Assembly: GCF_946479765.1 (NCBI RefSeq)
Contig: NZ_CAMLHO010000011.1
Span: 17,977-81,976, forward strand
Direction: 5' to 3'
Length of the DNA stretch: 64,000 bases
Origin: an uncultured Aliivibrio sp.
GTDB taxonomy: Bacteria; Pseudomonadota; Gammaproteobacteria; Enterobacterales; Vibrionaceae
Shown: positions 7,845 through 16,773 of the stretch, piece by piece
Position numbering within the stretch: position 1 is the stretch's first letter
How the letters are laid out: each line of letters starts with the position of its first letter
Made by a program: the position numbers and the translations under genes
The notes under the pieces: generated by a model
Databases searched by the model: none
The model's input: the letters and a program-made list of their open reading frames with translations, nothing else
Told to the model about the DNA's origin: nothing

Positions 7845-9887
7845 ATGTCTAATCCGTTACTTACCTTTACTGACTTGCCTCTTTTTTCTCAAATTAAGCC
7901 AGAACACATTCAACCGGCAGTAGAACAAGCGATTGCAGATTGCCGAGCTAAAATAGAAGACGTATTGGCGTCTGATGCCGTACCAAGCTGGAACAGCATT
8001 ATTGTTCCTCTTGCTGAAACGGATGATCGTCTAAGCCGTATTTGGTCACCAGTGAGCCATTTGAATTCAGTGCAAAACAGTGAGGCCCTGCGTGAAGCGT
8101 ATGAAGCGTGTTTACCTGTGTTATCTGAATACGGAACTTGGGTTGGGCAGAACAAAGCGCTCTATCACGCCTATAAAGAGATTAAAGCGAGTGTAGATTT
8201 TGCTACGCTTTCTCAAGCTCAACAAAAAACCATTATTGATGAATTGCGTGATTTTGAATTATCAGGTATTGGTTTATCGGCAGATCAACAAAAGCGTTAC
8301 GGTGATATCAGTAAGCGCACGTCAGAATTAAGCTCAAATTTCAGCAACAATGTGCTTGATGCAACGATGGGTTGGTCAAAACATATTACTGATGAAACTG
8401 AATTGTCAGGGTTACCTGAATCGGCGATGTCAGCGGCGAAAGCGGCGGCAGAAGCAAAAGAGTTAGACGGTTGGTTGCTGACATTAGAAATGCCATCGTA
8501 CATTCCAATCATGACTTATTGTGACAACAAACCACTGCGTCGTGAAATTTATGAAGCGTTTGTCACTCGTGCATCGGATCGTGGTCCAAACGCAGGTAAG
8601 TGGGATAACAGCGATTTAATCTCTGAAACTCTACAGCTTCGTCATGAAGTATCTCGTTTGTTAGGCTTTGCTTCTTACAGTGAAAAATCACTAGCTACGA
8701 AAATGGCAGAAAGTCCAACTCAAGTATTGGGTTTTTTAAATGACTTAGCGGCTAAAGCGAAGCCACAAGGTGAACGTGAAGTTGAAGAGCTAAAAGCATT
8801 TGTAAAAGAAGAGTTTGATATTGATGAGTTGGATCTATGGGATGTAACTTATTACTCTGAAAAGCTAAAACAAAAACTGTACCAAATATCTGATGAAGAG
8901 CTACGTCCTTATTTCCCTGAATCAAAAGCCGTATCTGGCCTATTTGAAGTATTAAACCGTTTGTTTGGTATGACAGTGGTTGAGCGAGAAGGCGTTGATG
9001 TATGGCATGAATCAGTGCGTTTCTTCGATATCTTTGATTCTACTAATACATTGCGTGGTAGTTTCTACCTAGATTTATACGCGCGTGAGCACAAGCGTGG
9101 TGGCGCATGGATGGACGAGTGTCGTGTTCGTCGTGTTACTGAAAATGGTGAACTGCAAACGCCGGTGGCGTACCTAACATGTAACTTTAGTAAGCCTGTT
9201 GGTGGTAAGCCTGCGTTATTTACTCATGATGAAGTGGTGACGTTATTTCACGAATTTGGTCATGGTATCCACCACATGCTAACGCAAATTGATGTCGCGT
9301 CAGTGTCGGGTATAAATGGTGTTCCTTGGGATGCGGTTGAGCTACCAAGTCAGTTTCTAGAAAACTGGTGTTATGAAGAAGAGGCGTTGGCGTTTATTTC
9401 TGGTCACTATGAAACGGGTGAGCCTTTACCAAAAGAAATGCTAGATAAAATGTTAGCGGCGAAAAACTTCCAATCAGGGATGTTTATTTTGCGTCAGTTA
9501 GAATTTGGTATGTTCGATTTTACACTGCACACAAATTACGATCCTGATCTAGGTGCAAAAGTATTAGAAACCCTAGCAGAAGTAAAAGCGAAAGTAGCCG
9601 TATTACCAAGTGTTGAGTGGAACCGTTTCTCTCACAGTTTTAGTCATATTTTCGCGGGTGGTTACGGTGCTGGTTATTACAGTTACCTATGGGCTGAAGT
9701 ATTATCGGCAGATGCGTTCTCGCGTTTTGAAGACGAAGGCATTTTCAATACGGAGACAGGCCAAAGTTTCTTGAATAATATTTTGGAAATGGGTGGCAGT
9801 GAAGAGCCAATGGAGTTATTCAAACGCTTCCGTGGTCGTGAGCCACAAGTGGATGCAATGTTACGTCATGCGGGAATTGGTAAATAA
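7845..9887 (+). CDS. prlC: Oligopeptidase A (M3 family zinc metallopeptidase)
   Basis: Cytosolic endopeptidase degrading signal peptides and other short peptides. Starting from ATG 7845 gives 680 residues, exactly the E. coli length. An ATG at 7839 is also in frame, but AAGGA abuts it directly, so 7845 is the better start. The zinc site HEFGH is at about residues 469-473, with the downstream third ligand Glu in the EELPSQFLENW-like segment VELPSQFLENW. The C-terminal SFSHIFAGGYGAGYYSYLW is conserved in M3 peptidases and contains the tyrosines near the active site. It is divergent from rlmJ. Confidence 0.96.
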   Translation: MSNPLLTFTDLPLFSQIKPEHIQPAVEQAIADCRAKIEDVLASDAVPSWNSIIVPLAETDDRLSRIWSPVSHLNSVQNSEALREAYEACLPVLSEYGTWVGQNKALYHAYKEIKASVDFATLSQAQQKTIIDELRDFELSGIGLSADQQKRYGDISKRTSELSSNFSNNVLDATMGWSKHITDETELSGLPESAMSAAKAAAEAKELDGWLLTLEMPSYIPIMTYCDNKPLRREIYEAFVTRASDRGPNAGKWDNSDLISETLQLRHEVSRLLGFASYSEKSLATKMAESPTQVLGFLNDLAAKAKPQGEREVEELKAFVKEEFDIDELDLWDVTYYSEKLKQKLYQISDEELRPYFPESKAVSGLFEVLNRLFGMTVVEREGVDVWHESVRFFDIFDSTNTLRGSFYLDLYAREHKRGGAWMDECRVRRVTENGELQTPVAYLTCNFSKPVGGKPALFTHDEVVTLFHEFGHGIHHMLTQIDVASVSGINGVPWDAVELPSQFLENWCYEEEALAFISGHYETGEPLPKEMLDKMLAAKNFQSGMFILRQLEFGMFDFTLHTNYDPDLGAKVLETLAEVKAKVAVLPSVEWNRFSHSFSHIFAGGYGAGYYSYLWAEVLSADAFSRFEDEGIFNTETGQSFLNNILEMGGSEEPMELFKRFRGREPQVDAMLRHAGIGK

Positions 9888-10033
9888 AGCTATACGCTGG
9901 CGCTAGCTAGAAACTAGACGCTTCGCTTCTATAAGAGCAGAAATTGCGGGTATGGATAAATAATTTATCAAGTTACCGTATTTTTGCTCTTATAGTTTCT
10001 AGACGCGAAGCGTTATAGTTAGCGATAGCGTAT
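9888..10033. repeat. Large imperfect inverted repeat (about 145 bp)
   Basis: The left arm (from about 9891) and right arm (to about 10033) share complementary blocks: ATACGCT..CGCTA near the tips, an arm block TCTAGACGC/GAAGCG, TATAAGAGCA, and a central palindrome GATAAATAATTTATC. The whole could fold into one long hairpin. Within each arm the block containing TCTAGACGC is itself nearly palindromic. It lies between the converging ends of prlC and cyaY, where it may act as a terminator. Size and structure resemble a MITE or REP-type element, but I see no clear target-site duplication. Confidence 0.7.
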
Positions 10034-10040
10034 CGTAGAT

Positions 10041-10355
10041 TTAAACCCACTCAATCTCTTCATCTGCGTGCTTTTGGCACTCTTCTTTTACCATTTCGAT
10101 AAATTCCATGCCTGTTTTAGAACATGTCCATTTCTCATCAGTATAAGCAAAGTGGAAACCACCTGATTTTGACGCTAGCCAGATTTCGTGCATTGGTTCT
10201 TGTTTATTAATCACGATTTGGCTGCGGTTTTCAAATTCTAATGTCAGTACGTTACCCGTGATTATTGGCTCAATATCTGCACCAGAATCGTCAATCATAT
10301 CTTCGAGTAATTGCAGTTTTGCATCAACTAATTCGTGAAATTCAGTGTTATTCAT
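10041..10355 (-). CDS. cyaY: Frataxin homologue, iron-sulfur assembly modulator
   Basis: Small acidic iron-binding protein that modulates cysteine desulfurase activity during Fe-S cluster assembly. The gene product begins MNNTEFHELVDAKL and is 104 residues, as in other CyaY proteins; a longer upstream open frame to 10442 overlaps lptM and has no CyaY similarity. The acidic first helix (LLEDMIDDSGADIEP) and the beta-sheet segments IWLASKSGGFHF and WTCSKTGMEFIE match the frataxin fold. AGGAT precedes the start. It is divergent from lptM with only 81 bases between the start codons, as in related bacteria. Confidence 0.95.
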   Translation of the reverse strand: MNNTEFHELVDAKLQLLEDMIDDSGADIEPIITGNVLTLEFENRSQIVINKQEPMHEIWLASKSGGFHFAYTDEKWTCSKTGMEFIEMVKEECQKHADEEIEWV

Positions 10356-10436
10356 CTTATTTATCCTATTGCTTTTCTTGGCTGTGGTGCGATTATAGAG
10401 AGCATAACCAGATATTAACACTAATGGTAAAATCTT

Positions 10437-10556
10437 ATGCAAAAAAGAGTGATGGCACTACTGTTATTAAGTGTCTTGGCACTGGCAGGTTGTGGTCAAA
10501 CAGGATCGCTGTACATGCCTGGTGATGAGCAACCAAAAACAGAAACTGCTGAATAG
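10437..10556 (+). CDS. lptM: LPS translocon maturation lipoprotein LptM (YifL family)
   Basis: A 39-residue lipoprotein precursor. It starts MQKRVMALLLLSVL and has a lipobox LALAGC followed by GQTGSLYMPG, the short motif typical of YifL/LptM. The mature peptide of about 21 residues would be anchored in the outer membrane. In E. coli LptM promotes maturation of the LptD/E lipopolysaccharide translocon. Position immediately before lysA and opposite cyaY is the conserved location of this gene in gammaproteobacteria. Confidence 0.9.
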   Translation: MQKRVMALLLLSVLALAGCGQTGSLYMPGDEQPKTETAE

Positions 10557-10631
10557 TTTATTTGTAGCTAACTATTCATGTACTGAAATCTATAAAATAG
10601 AATAACTGAAAACTAGACAAGGAAGACGACA

Positions 10632-11885
10632 TTGGATTATTTCAATTATAAGGATGATGGGCAGCTTTGGGCTGAAGACCTACCTGTAGCACAATTGGCG
10701 GAACAATATGGTACCCCATTGTATGTGTATTCTCGTGCGACATTAGAACGTCATTGGAATGCATTTGATAGCTCGGTAGGTGAGCACCCTCATCTTGTGT
10801 GTTACGCCGTTAAAGCAAATTCAAACATCGGAGTATTGAACGCACTTGCTCGTCTAGGTTCAGGTTTTGATATTGTTTCTCAAGGTGAACTGGAACGTGT
10901 TGTTGCAGCCGGTGGAGATCCAACAAAAGTGGTATTTTCTGGTGTTGGTAAAACAGCCGTTGAAATGCGTCGAGCATTAGAGCTAAAAATTAAATGTTTT
11001 AATGTTGAATCGGAGCCAGAGCTTGAGCGCTTAAATACCGTCGCTGCTGAAATGGGGGTGATTGCGCCAATTTCATTGCGAATTAACCCAGATGTTGATG
11101 CTAAAACACACCCATATATCTCGACAGGATTACGTGATAATAAATTTGGTATTGCGTTTGATCGCGCTCCTGAAGTGTATAAGTTTGCACAAACACTATC
11201 GAATTTAGACATCCAAGGTATCGATTGTCATATTGGTTCTCAGTTAACCGATCTTACACCATTTATTGATGCTACTGATCGTCTTCTTGCTTTGATAGAT
11301 GATTTAAAAGCACAAGGTGTAAATATTCGACATCTTGATGTTGGTGGTGGTTTAGGGGTGGTTTATCGTGATGAATTACCGCCACAACCATCAGAATATG
11401 CGACTGCTTTATTAAGTCGTTTAGCGGGTTATGAAGAGCTTGAATTGATTTTCGAACCGGGCCGTGCGATTGCAGCGAATGCCGGTATTTTAGTAACGAA
11501 AGTAGAGTTTTTAAAACACACAGAACACAAAAACTTTGCCATTATTGATGCGGCGATGAACGATTTAATGCGTCCTGCGTTATATCAAGCATGGCAAGAT
11601 ATCGTGCCTGTAGCACCCCGTGAAGGCGAAGCTCAAAGCTATGATTTAGTTGGTCCTATTTGCGAAACGGGTGATTTCTTGGGTAAAGATCGTGATTTAG
11701 TTCTCGAAGCTGATGACTTGCTTGCAGTTCGTTCGTCTGGAGCCTATGGTTTTGTGATGTCATCAAACTATAATACGCGTACTCGCGCCGCAGAAATAAT
11801 GGTTGATGGGGACCAAGTTCATCTCGTTCGTAAGCGAGAAGAGTTAAGTTCTTTATGGGAACTAGAATCCATCCTACCAAACTAA
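10632..11885 (+). CDS. lysA: Diaminopimelate decarboxylase
   Basis: PLP-dependent enzyme that converts meso-diaminopimelate to lysine, the last step of lysine synthesis. 417 residues, full length. The PLP lysine lies in CYAVKANSN, the phosphate-binding glycine-rich loop in HLDVGGGLGVVY, substrate contacts in EPGRAIAANAG, and the active-site cysteine in PICETGDFLG. The start is TTG, preceded by AAGGAAG with good spacing; no in-frame ATG lies close by. It is followed by dapF, which makes the diaminopimelate substrate, so the two adjacent genes act in sequence. Confidence 0.96.
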   Translation: MDYFNYKDDGQLWAEDLPVAQLAEQYGTPLYVYSRATLERHWNAFDSSVGEHPHLVCYAVKANSNIGVLNALARLGSGFDIVSQGELERVVAAGGDPTKVVFSGVGKTAVEMRRALELKIKCFNVESEPELERLNTVAAEMGVIAPISLRINPDVDAKTHPYISTGLRDNKFGIAFDRAPEVYKFAQTLSNLDIQGIDCHIGSQLTDLTPFIDATDRLLALIDDLKAQGVNIRHLDVGGGLGVVYRDELPPQPSEYATALLSRLAGYEELELIFEPGRAIAANAGILVTKVEFLKHTEHKNFAIIDAAMNDLMRPALYQAWQDIVPVAPREGEAQSYDLVGPICETGDFLGKDRDLVLEADDLLAVRSSGAYGFVMSSNYNTRTRAAEIMVDGDQVHLVRKREELSSLWELESILPN

Positions 11886-11964
11886 CTTAAATTAAAGAGC
11901 AAGGATCTTAAGGTTACTTGCTCTTTTGGTCTTCAACCTAAAAATATAAAAAAGAAGAACAACT

Positions 11965-12795
11965 ATGCACTTTCATTTTTCTAAAATGCACGGGCTTGGC
12001 AATGACTTTATGGTGGTTGACTGCTTAACTCAAAATATTTTCTTTTCACCGGATTTAATCCGTCGTTTAGCCGATCGTAACCGTGGGATTGGTTTTGATC
12101 AGCTATTGGTGGTTGAAGCCCCCTATGATCCTGAAACTGATTTTCACTACCGTATTTTTAATTCTGATGGCACAGAAGTAGAGCAATGTGGTAATGGCGC
12201 TCGTTGTTTTGCTCGTTTCGTACGAATGAAAGGTCTGACCAATAAAATCAGTATTTCGGTTAGTACCAAAAAAGGCAAAATGACATTAAAAGTGGAAGAT
12301 GATGATCAAATTACGGTAAACATGGGTGAGCCAGTATTTGAACCAAATAAAATTCCATTTAAAGCAACCCAAGCTGAGAAAACCTATTTACTGCGTGCAG
12401 AAGATAGAACGCTTTTCTGTGGTGCGGTAAGTATGGGTAATCCACACTGTGTCACCGTGGTTGATGATATTGATAATTATGACGTTGATAAATACGGACC
12501 GTTAGTTGAGGGCCATGAACGTTTCCCTGAGCGTGTGAATGCAGGCTTTATGGAAATCGTATCGCCAAATGAAGTGAAATTACGTGTTTATGAACGTGGT
12601 GCTGGCGAAACTCAAGCGTGTGGCAGTGGTGCGTGTGGTGCGGTTGCTATTGGTATCATGCAAGAATTATTAGGTGAAGACGTAAAAGTCTATCTACCTG
12701 GTGGTGATTTACAGATTTCATGGAAAGGCCCTGGCTATCCGTTGTTTATGACTGGCCCTGCTACCCATGTTTATGATGGTCAATTATCAATATGA
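11965..12795 (+). CDS. dapF: Diaminopimelate epimerase
   Basis: Cofactor-independent epimerase converting LL- to meso-diaminopimelate for lysine and peptidoglycan. 276 residues. The two active-site cysteines are visible in [13 protein letters not shown] and [14 protein letters not shown]. The N-terminus [19 protein letters not shown] is the family signature. Its stop overlaps the start of the DUF484 gene by 4 bases, indicating translational coupling in a dapF-DUF484-xerC operon, the same order as E. coli dapF-yigA-xerC. Confidence 0.97.
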   Translation: MHFHFSKMHGLGNDFMVVDCLTQNIFFSPDLIRRLADRNRGIGFDQLLVVEAPYDPETDFHYRIFNSDGTEVEQCGNGARCFARFVRMKGLTNKISISVSTKKGKMTLKVEDDDQITVNMGEPVFEPNKIPFKATQAEKTYLLRAEDRTLFCGAVSMGNPHCVTVVDDIDNYDVDKYGPLVEGHERFPERVNAGFMEIVSPNEVKLRVYERGAGETQACGSGACGAVAIGIMQELLGEDVKVYLPGGDLQISWKGPGYPLFMTGPATHVYDGQLSI

Positions 12796-13493
12796 ATGAC
12801 GTAACACCAATCGAGCCGCTACCCACTCAGCTTACTGAAGACGTAGTTGCTCAATTTTTAATGGATCATCCTGATTTTTTTCAGCAGTATCCAGAACTAC
12901 TTGGACGAATTAAAGTCGACACGCCTGAGCGAGGCGTGATTTCTTTAGTTGAAGTGCAGGTCAGTAAATTACGTGATCGTATCGGTGACTTAGAAGAGGA
13001 AATCACTCAACTCATGTCACTTGCAGCAAAGAATGATCGCCTATTTCATGATTTTGCTAATGTACAAAAACAATTGCTCGCGTGTGAGGGCTTTTCTCAA
13101 GCGGCAAAAATCATTGAGCAGAAAGCGCTTTCTCTAGATTTAACCGCACATATTAAAATCATTGATCATTCTCACCCTAAGTATCATGTAGATAAAACCG
13201 TACTCGATAATTTTATTAAAAAGTTTTTGAATGGACATTCTGCTTATTTAGGACGCTTGCGTAAAGCTGAGCGTGATAGCTTATTGGCCTATGGTGGGCT
13301 CGACCATTCAAGTGCAGAATTAGGCTCGTTTGCTATTCTTCCATTAGGTCAATCTCAACCTATCGGGGTTATGGCTTTTGCTAGCCGTGATGGTCGGCAT
13401 TTTGAACCGAATATGGATACCTTATTTTTAGAACAGCTGGTTAGTGTGTTCCATTATTTATTAATGCAATGGTCGAAATTTTCTCATGAGTGA
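12792..13493 (+). CDS. DUF484 family protein (YigA-like)
   Basis: 233-residue cytoplasmic protein of unknown function. The N-terminal part [19 protein letters not shown] is the DUF484 signature; a coiled-coil segment with [16 protein letters not shown] follows at about residues 60-85; the C-terminal half resembles a GAF-like fold ([21 protein letters not shown]). It overlaps both dapF (4 bases) and xerC (8 bases). The coupling with xerC is conserved across gammaproteobacteria, but no role has been established that I know of. Confidence 0.9.
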   Translation: MNDVTPIEPLPTQLTEDVVAQFLMDHPDFFQQYPELLGRIKVDTPERGVISLVEVQVSKLRDRIGDLEEEITQLMSLAAKNDRLFHDFANVQKQLLACEGFSQAAKIIEQKALSLDLTAHIKIIDHSHPKYHVDKTVLDNFIKKFLNGHSAYLGRLRKAERDSLLAYGGLDHSSAELGSFAILPLGQSQPIGVMAFASRDGRHFEPNMDTLFLEQLVSVFHYLLMQWSKFSHE

Positions 13494-14397
13494 TGTGCTT
13501 CCTCTTCAATATTCAAAACACCTTGATGCCTTTTATGAATTCTTACGTAATGAAAAAGGCTTAAGTATTTATACTCAACGCAGTTATAAACGCCAATTAA
13601 CAACGATTGCAGAGCAATTGGTTGAGCTAGGTGTTGAGTCTTGGCAAGACGTAGATGCAGGCTGGGTGCGACAAATTACCAGTAAAGGTATGCGTTCAGG
13701 GTTGAAAGCGAGTAGCTTATCGACTCGATTATCCTCACTGCGCAGTTTTTTTGATTTTCTTGTATTACGTAATATATTAGCAGCAAATCCTGCTAAAGGC
13801 GTTTCTGCCCCTCGTAAATCTCGCCCATTACCAAAAAATATCGATGTGGATGAGATGGGGCAGTTATTAGAAATAAATGGAGATGATCCATTATCGATTC
13901 GAGACCGAGCGATGATGGAGTTGATGTACGGTGCGGGTTTGCGTTTGGCTGAATTAGTGGGCATTGATGTTCGTGATATTCAATTACGTCAGGGTGAACT
14001 ACGAGTCATTGGTAAGGGCGATAAAGAACGTAAAGTCCCTTTTTCTGGCCAAGCCAAAGAATGGCTAGGGCATTGGCTACAAGTACGAAATCAATTAGCA
14101 AAACCAGAAGAGAAAGGATTGTTTGTTTCTAAACTTGGTGTTCGTATTTCTCACCGTAATGTGCAAAAACGAATGACAGAGTGGGGAATGAAACAGGGGG
14201 TAAATAGTCATATTAGCCCGCATAAATTACGTCACTCATTTGCAACGCATATGCTTGAATCAAGTGGTAATCTACGAGCAGTACAAGAGTTGTTAGGACA
14301 TCAAAATATTTCAACGACGCAAATCTACACTCACTTAGATTTTCAACATCTTGCTCAAGCGTATGATAAAGCCCATCCAAGAGCGAAGAAAAAATAA
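13486..14397 (+). CDS. xerC: Tyrosine recombinase XerC
   Basis: Site-specific recombinase that acts with XerD and FtsK at dif to resolve chromosome dimers. 303 residues. The N-terminal SAM-like core-binding domain spans about residues 10-95. The catalytic residues of tyrosine recombinases are all present: Arg in [11 protein letters not shown], Lys in [10 protein letters not shown], His-x-x-Arg in [13 protein letters not shown], His in [11 protein letters not shown], and nucleophilic Tyr in IYTHLDFQ. It is the last gene of the dapF operon and ends before a terminator. A yigB homologue, next in E. coli, is not present here. Confidence 0.96.
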   Translation: MSDVLPLQYSKHLDAFYEFLRNEKGLSIYTQRSYKRQLTTIAEQLVELGVESWQDVDAGWVRQITSKGMRSGLKASSLSTRLSSLRSFFDFLVLRNILAANPAKGVSAPRKSRPLPKNIDVDEMGQLLEINGDDPLSIRDRAMMELMYGAGLRLAELVGIDVRDIQLRQGELRVIGKGDKERKVPFSGQAKEWLGHWLQVRNQLAKPEEKGLFVSKLGVRISHRNVQKRMTEWGMKQGVNSHISPHKLRHSFATHMLESSGNLRAVQELLGHQNISTTQIYTHLDFQHLAQAYDKAHPRAKKK

Positions 14398-14420
14398 CAA
14401 AGTGATCGGATGGAAATAGA

Positions 14421-14458
14421 AAAAGCCAGATGAGTAAAATTACGCATCTGGCTTTTTT
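14421..14458. terminator. Intrinsic terminator after xerC
   Basis: Stem AAAAGCCAGATG / CATCTGGCTTTT with a 12-base loop and a T-run. Symmetric A and T flanks allow use from yigL on the opposite strand too. Confidence 0.85.
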
Positions 14459-14554
14459 ATGCCTGCTTACTTTTAATTTGATTTTTATGTTAACTACTTG
14501 TTTTTAAATAGTGGTTAACCAGTTGGCCTATGATAGGCCAACTAGTCGGTAAGC

Positions 14555-15352
14555 TTATTTTAACAATAGATCTTCTAAGTAATGAGCAACCGCTTCATCT
14601 GCAGATGAGCCGATAACTTCATTATTTGGCAGTGCTTTTTTTACTTTCTCATGCGATGTCCCCATCACAATCCCTTTGCCTGCCATGCTCAACATTTCAT
14701 AGTCATTCATGCCATCACCAAAAGCGATGCAGTTCTCTAAGGTCTTACCTAATAATTTAGCAACGGCTTCTAATGCTGCGCCTTTTGATACTTCAGATGC
14801 CATTACTTCTAAACACCAAGGTGTAGAAAATGCCACCATGAGTTGGTCACCAAATTGCGCTTTTAATTGTGTTTCATATTGAACTAAATAGTCATGCTCT
14901 GGCATAGTCACAAAGATTTTTGCCATGTTTTCAACAGGTGGGTTTTCAACATCAAATAAAGTATAAGTAAAACCACTGTCATGGAATTTTTTTAATTCTT
15001 CGTCTTCTTTATGGATAAACCATTTATCATCTGAGTACATATGAATAGATAACAATTCATCATGTTTTAGTAGGTCCAATACTTGTGGAACTAAATTTTC
15101 AGGTAGGTTTTTGCTGTAAATAAGGGTGTCATCTGCATCATGAACACGCGCGCCATTAGAAGTGATCATGTAAGCAGGAATACCCACGTCATTACGAATA
15201 TTGCCAACATCAATATGATGACGGCCAGTTGCAAAAATAAACGTGAATCCTTGTTGATGAAGTTTATTGAGTGTCTTTTTTGTGAAGTCAGCAATTTTGT
15301 GTTCTGGAGTAAGCAGGGTGCCGTCAAGATCAGATGCAACGATAGTAATCAT
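14555..15352 (-). CDS. yigL: HAD-IIB (Cof-type) sugar/pyridoxal phosphatase YigL
   Basis: Cytoplasmic phosphatase of the haloacid dehalogenase family; E. coli YigL hydrolyses sugar phosphates and pyridoxal phosphate. 265 residues. Motif I is ASDLDGTLLTP with the nucleophilic Asp, motif II FATGRHH, motif III lysine in SKGAALEAVA, and motif IV IAFGDGMNDYEML. The segment MITSNGARVHD matches E. coli YigL closely. It lies downstream of pldB on the same strand, the same pldB-yigL order as E. coli, which supports the assignment. Confidence 0.9.
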   Translation of the reverse strand: MITIVASDLDGTLLTPEHKIADFTKKTLNKLHQQGFTFIFATGRHHIDVGNIRNDVGIPAYMITSNGARVHDADDTLIYSKNLPENLVPQVLDLLKHDELLSIHMYSDDKWFIHKEDEELKKFHDSGFTYTLFDVENPPVENMAKIFVTMPEHDYLVQYETQLKAQFGDQLMVAFSTPWCLEVMASEVSKGAALEAVAKLLGKTLENCIAFGDGMNDYEMLSMAGKGIVMGTSHEKVKKALPNNEVIGSSADEAVAHYLEDLLLK

Positions 15353-15472
15353 AAAGCCTCAGGAATAAAGAATAGATTTAAAAATAACTGAGTTCAGTTT
15401 ACGTCACTTTATAAAGAAAAAAGAGGGTAAAGATAACAATATTGCTTTTCCTCTTTTTACTTTAGTAAGGCA

Positions 15473-16450
15473 TCACATTTCTGATGGTGAACTATGATGT
15501 TGGAAAAAATTGATGATTTCAGAGAGAGCTTGATTACGACAACTATCGGATTCAAACAGAATTTCATGCTTCGCATTTTTAATCGTGATGAGCTGGCAAT
15601 TGGGCGCTTTTTTTTGAAAAGCGACATGAGCATTATTATCGACGATACGGTCATTATCTCCCTGTAATAATAGGGTTGGAATAACACAAGATGCCGCTTG
15701 CTCAATACAGCGCTTTGATCCTTTTAGCGCTTGAGCCACCCAATGATTACTCGGGCCACCAATTTGCAGTTCTGGTCTTGAAGCGTATAGATCTCTAAAC
15801 CATTGATAACGGGTCTCACTAGTGGTAAGCGTATTATTTAGGAAAGGCTTCGCATGGTAAGGTTCTTGCCCTAATGCGTAAGTAGGCTGTGAAGCCCAAC
15901 GACTTAAGTAGTGGCTTACAGTCCCTGCTATCGGCTTTAACCAAGGTTCAATATAAATGCCATGCATTGGAGCACTTAACGCTAATGCTGAATATGGATG
16001 CGAGTGAGTTTCTACGTATTGAGTGGCAATGGCTCCGCCCATGGAGTGGCCGAGTAAATAGCAATCTTGATAATTTTCAGGCGTAATGAGGTGTTGAGTC
16101 ATGTTATTTAGATCCAACACATAATCATTAAAATCGTCGATATGACCAATATCGCGGTTTTCTGTTAATCGGTCAGATAAGCCTTGTCCACGATGATCAA
16201 ATGAATAAATATCATAACCTTGGCAAAAAAGATCATAAAACAGTTCTTGGTATTTATAAACACTCTCTATACGCCCGTTAACAACCATAATGGCTTTATG
16301 ATTAGTAGGACGAGTAAAAGAAACCCAATGAAGCTGAGTCTCTTTTTTACCTTGATAAAACCCATGTTGGCGTCTTTCCCAAAAAGGAGTAACGTGATTT
16401 TTCATTGTTTCAAAATAATGAGATTCTTGAGTAAAAATATTCTCTTTCAT
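15473..16450 (-). CDS. pldB: Lysophospholipase L2 (alpha/beta hydrolase)
   Basis: Predicted alpha/beta-hydrolase that removes fatty acids from lysophospholipids at the inner membrane. The nucleophile elbow is GHSMGG, with SFDHRGQGLSDRL as the oxyanion-side strand and the C-terminal NAKHEILFESD containing the catalytic His; the acid is in LLQGDNDRIVD. The ATG at 16450 gives 325 residues; a GTG at 16459 would add three residues and neither has a clear ribosome site. No signal peptide is seen. Gene order with yigL matches E. coli. Confidence 0.88.
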   Translation of the reverse strand: MKENIFTQESHYFETMKNHVTPFWERRQHGFYQGKKETQLHWVSFTRPTNHKAIMVVNGRIESVYKYQELFYDLFCQGYDIYSFDHRGQGLSDRLTENRDIGHIDDFNDYVLDLNNMTQHLITPENYQDCYLLGHSMGGAIATQYVETHSHPYSALALSAPMHGIYIEPWLKPIAGTVSHYLSRWASQPTYALGQEPYHAKPFLNNTLTTSETRYQWFRDLYASRPELQIGGPSNHWVAQALKGSKRCIEQAASCVIPTLLLQGDNDRIVDNNAHVAFQKKAPNCQLITIKNAKHEILFESDSCRNQALSEIINFFQHHSSPSEM

Positions 16451-16459
16451 TGGGCTCAC

Positions 16460-16773
16460 AACATGGCAATAAATAGTTGGTTAATATCAATTATATACTC
16501 AACCAACCATAAGATGCAGGTTTCAATCTTTATCGACTTACAGACAGACAGAATACATTGATTGTCCTTTTTCGGTTATTTGTCTGGAGTAATGGTATAT
16601 CCTGAGGTTTTCTTGCGTGATAATTAACCAAATGTATATTTTTTTTTAGGTGATTCGATTATCATGCGTATAAATAAACTTACCATTTGCCGTTCTTTTC
16701 TTTAGGTGTAGGCGTTCATGCCGATATGGTTATAATGACACTTGTTCCTTTAACAGGATATCGCTTTTAAGTT
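16460..16773. other. Intergenic region between pldB and the EAL-HDOD gene
   Basis: About 314 bases with no gene I can support. It must carry the divergent promoters. The only recognisable element is TATAAT at 16731-16736, about 38 bases before the EAL-HDOD start, as a candidate -10 with a poor -35. T-rich runs occur around 16630-16650. Confidence 0.4.

Noticed and set aside
10356..10442. N-terminal extension of the cyaY frame
   Set aside because: It overlaps lptM on the opposite strand and has no similarity to frataxins; the MNNTEF start has a ribosome site.
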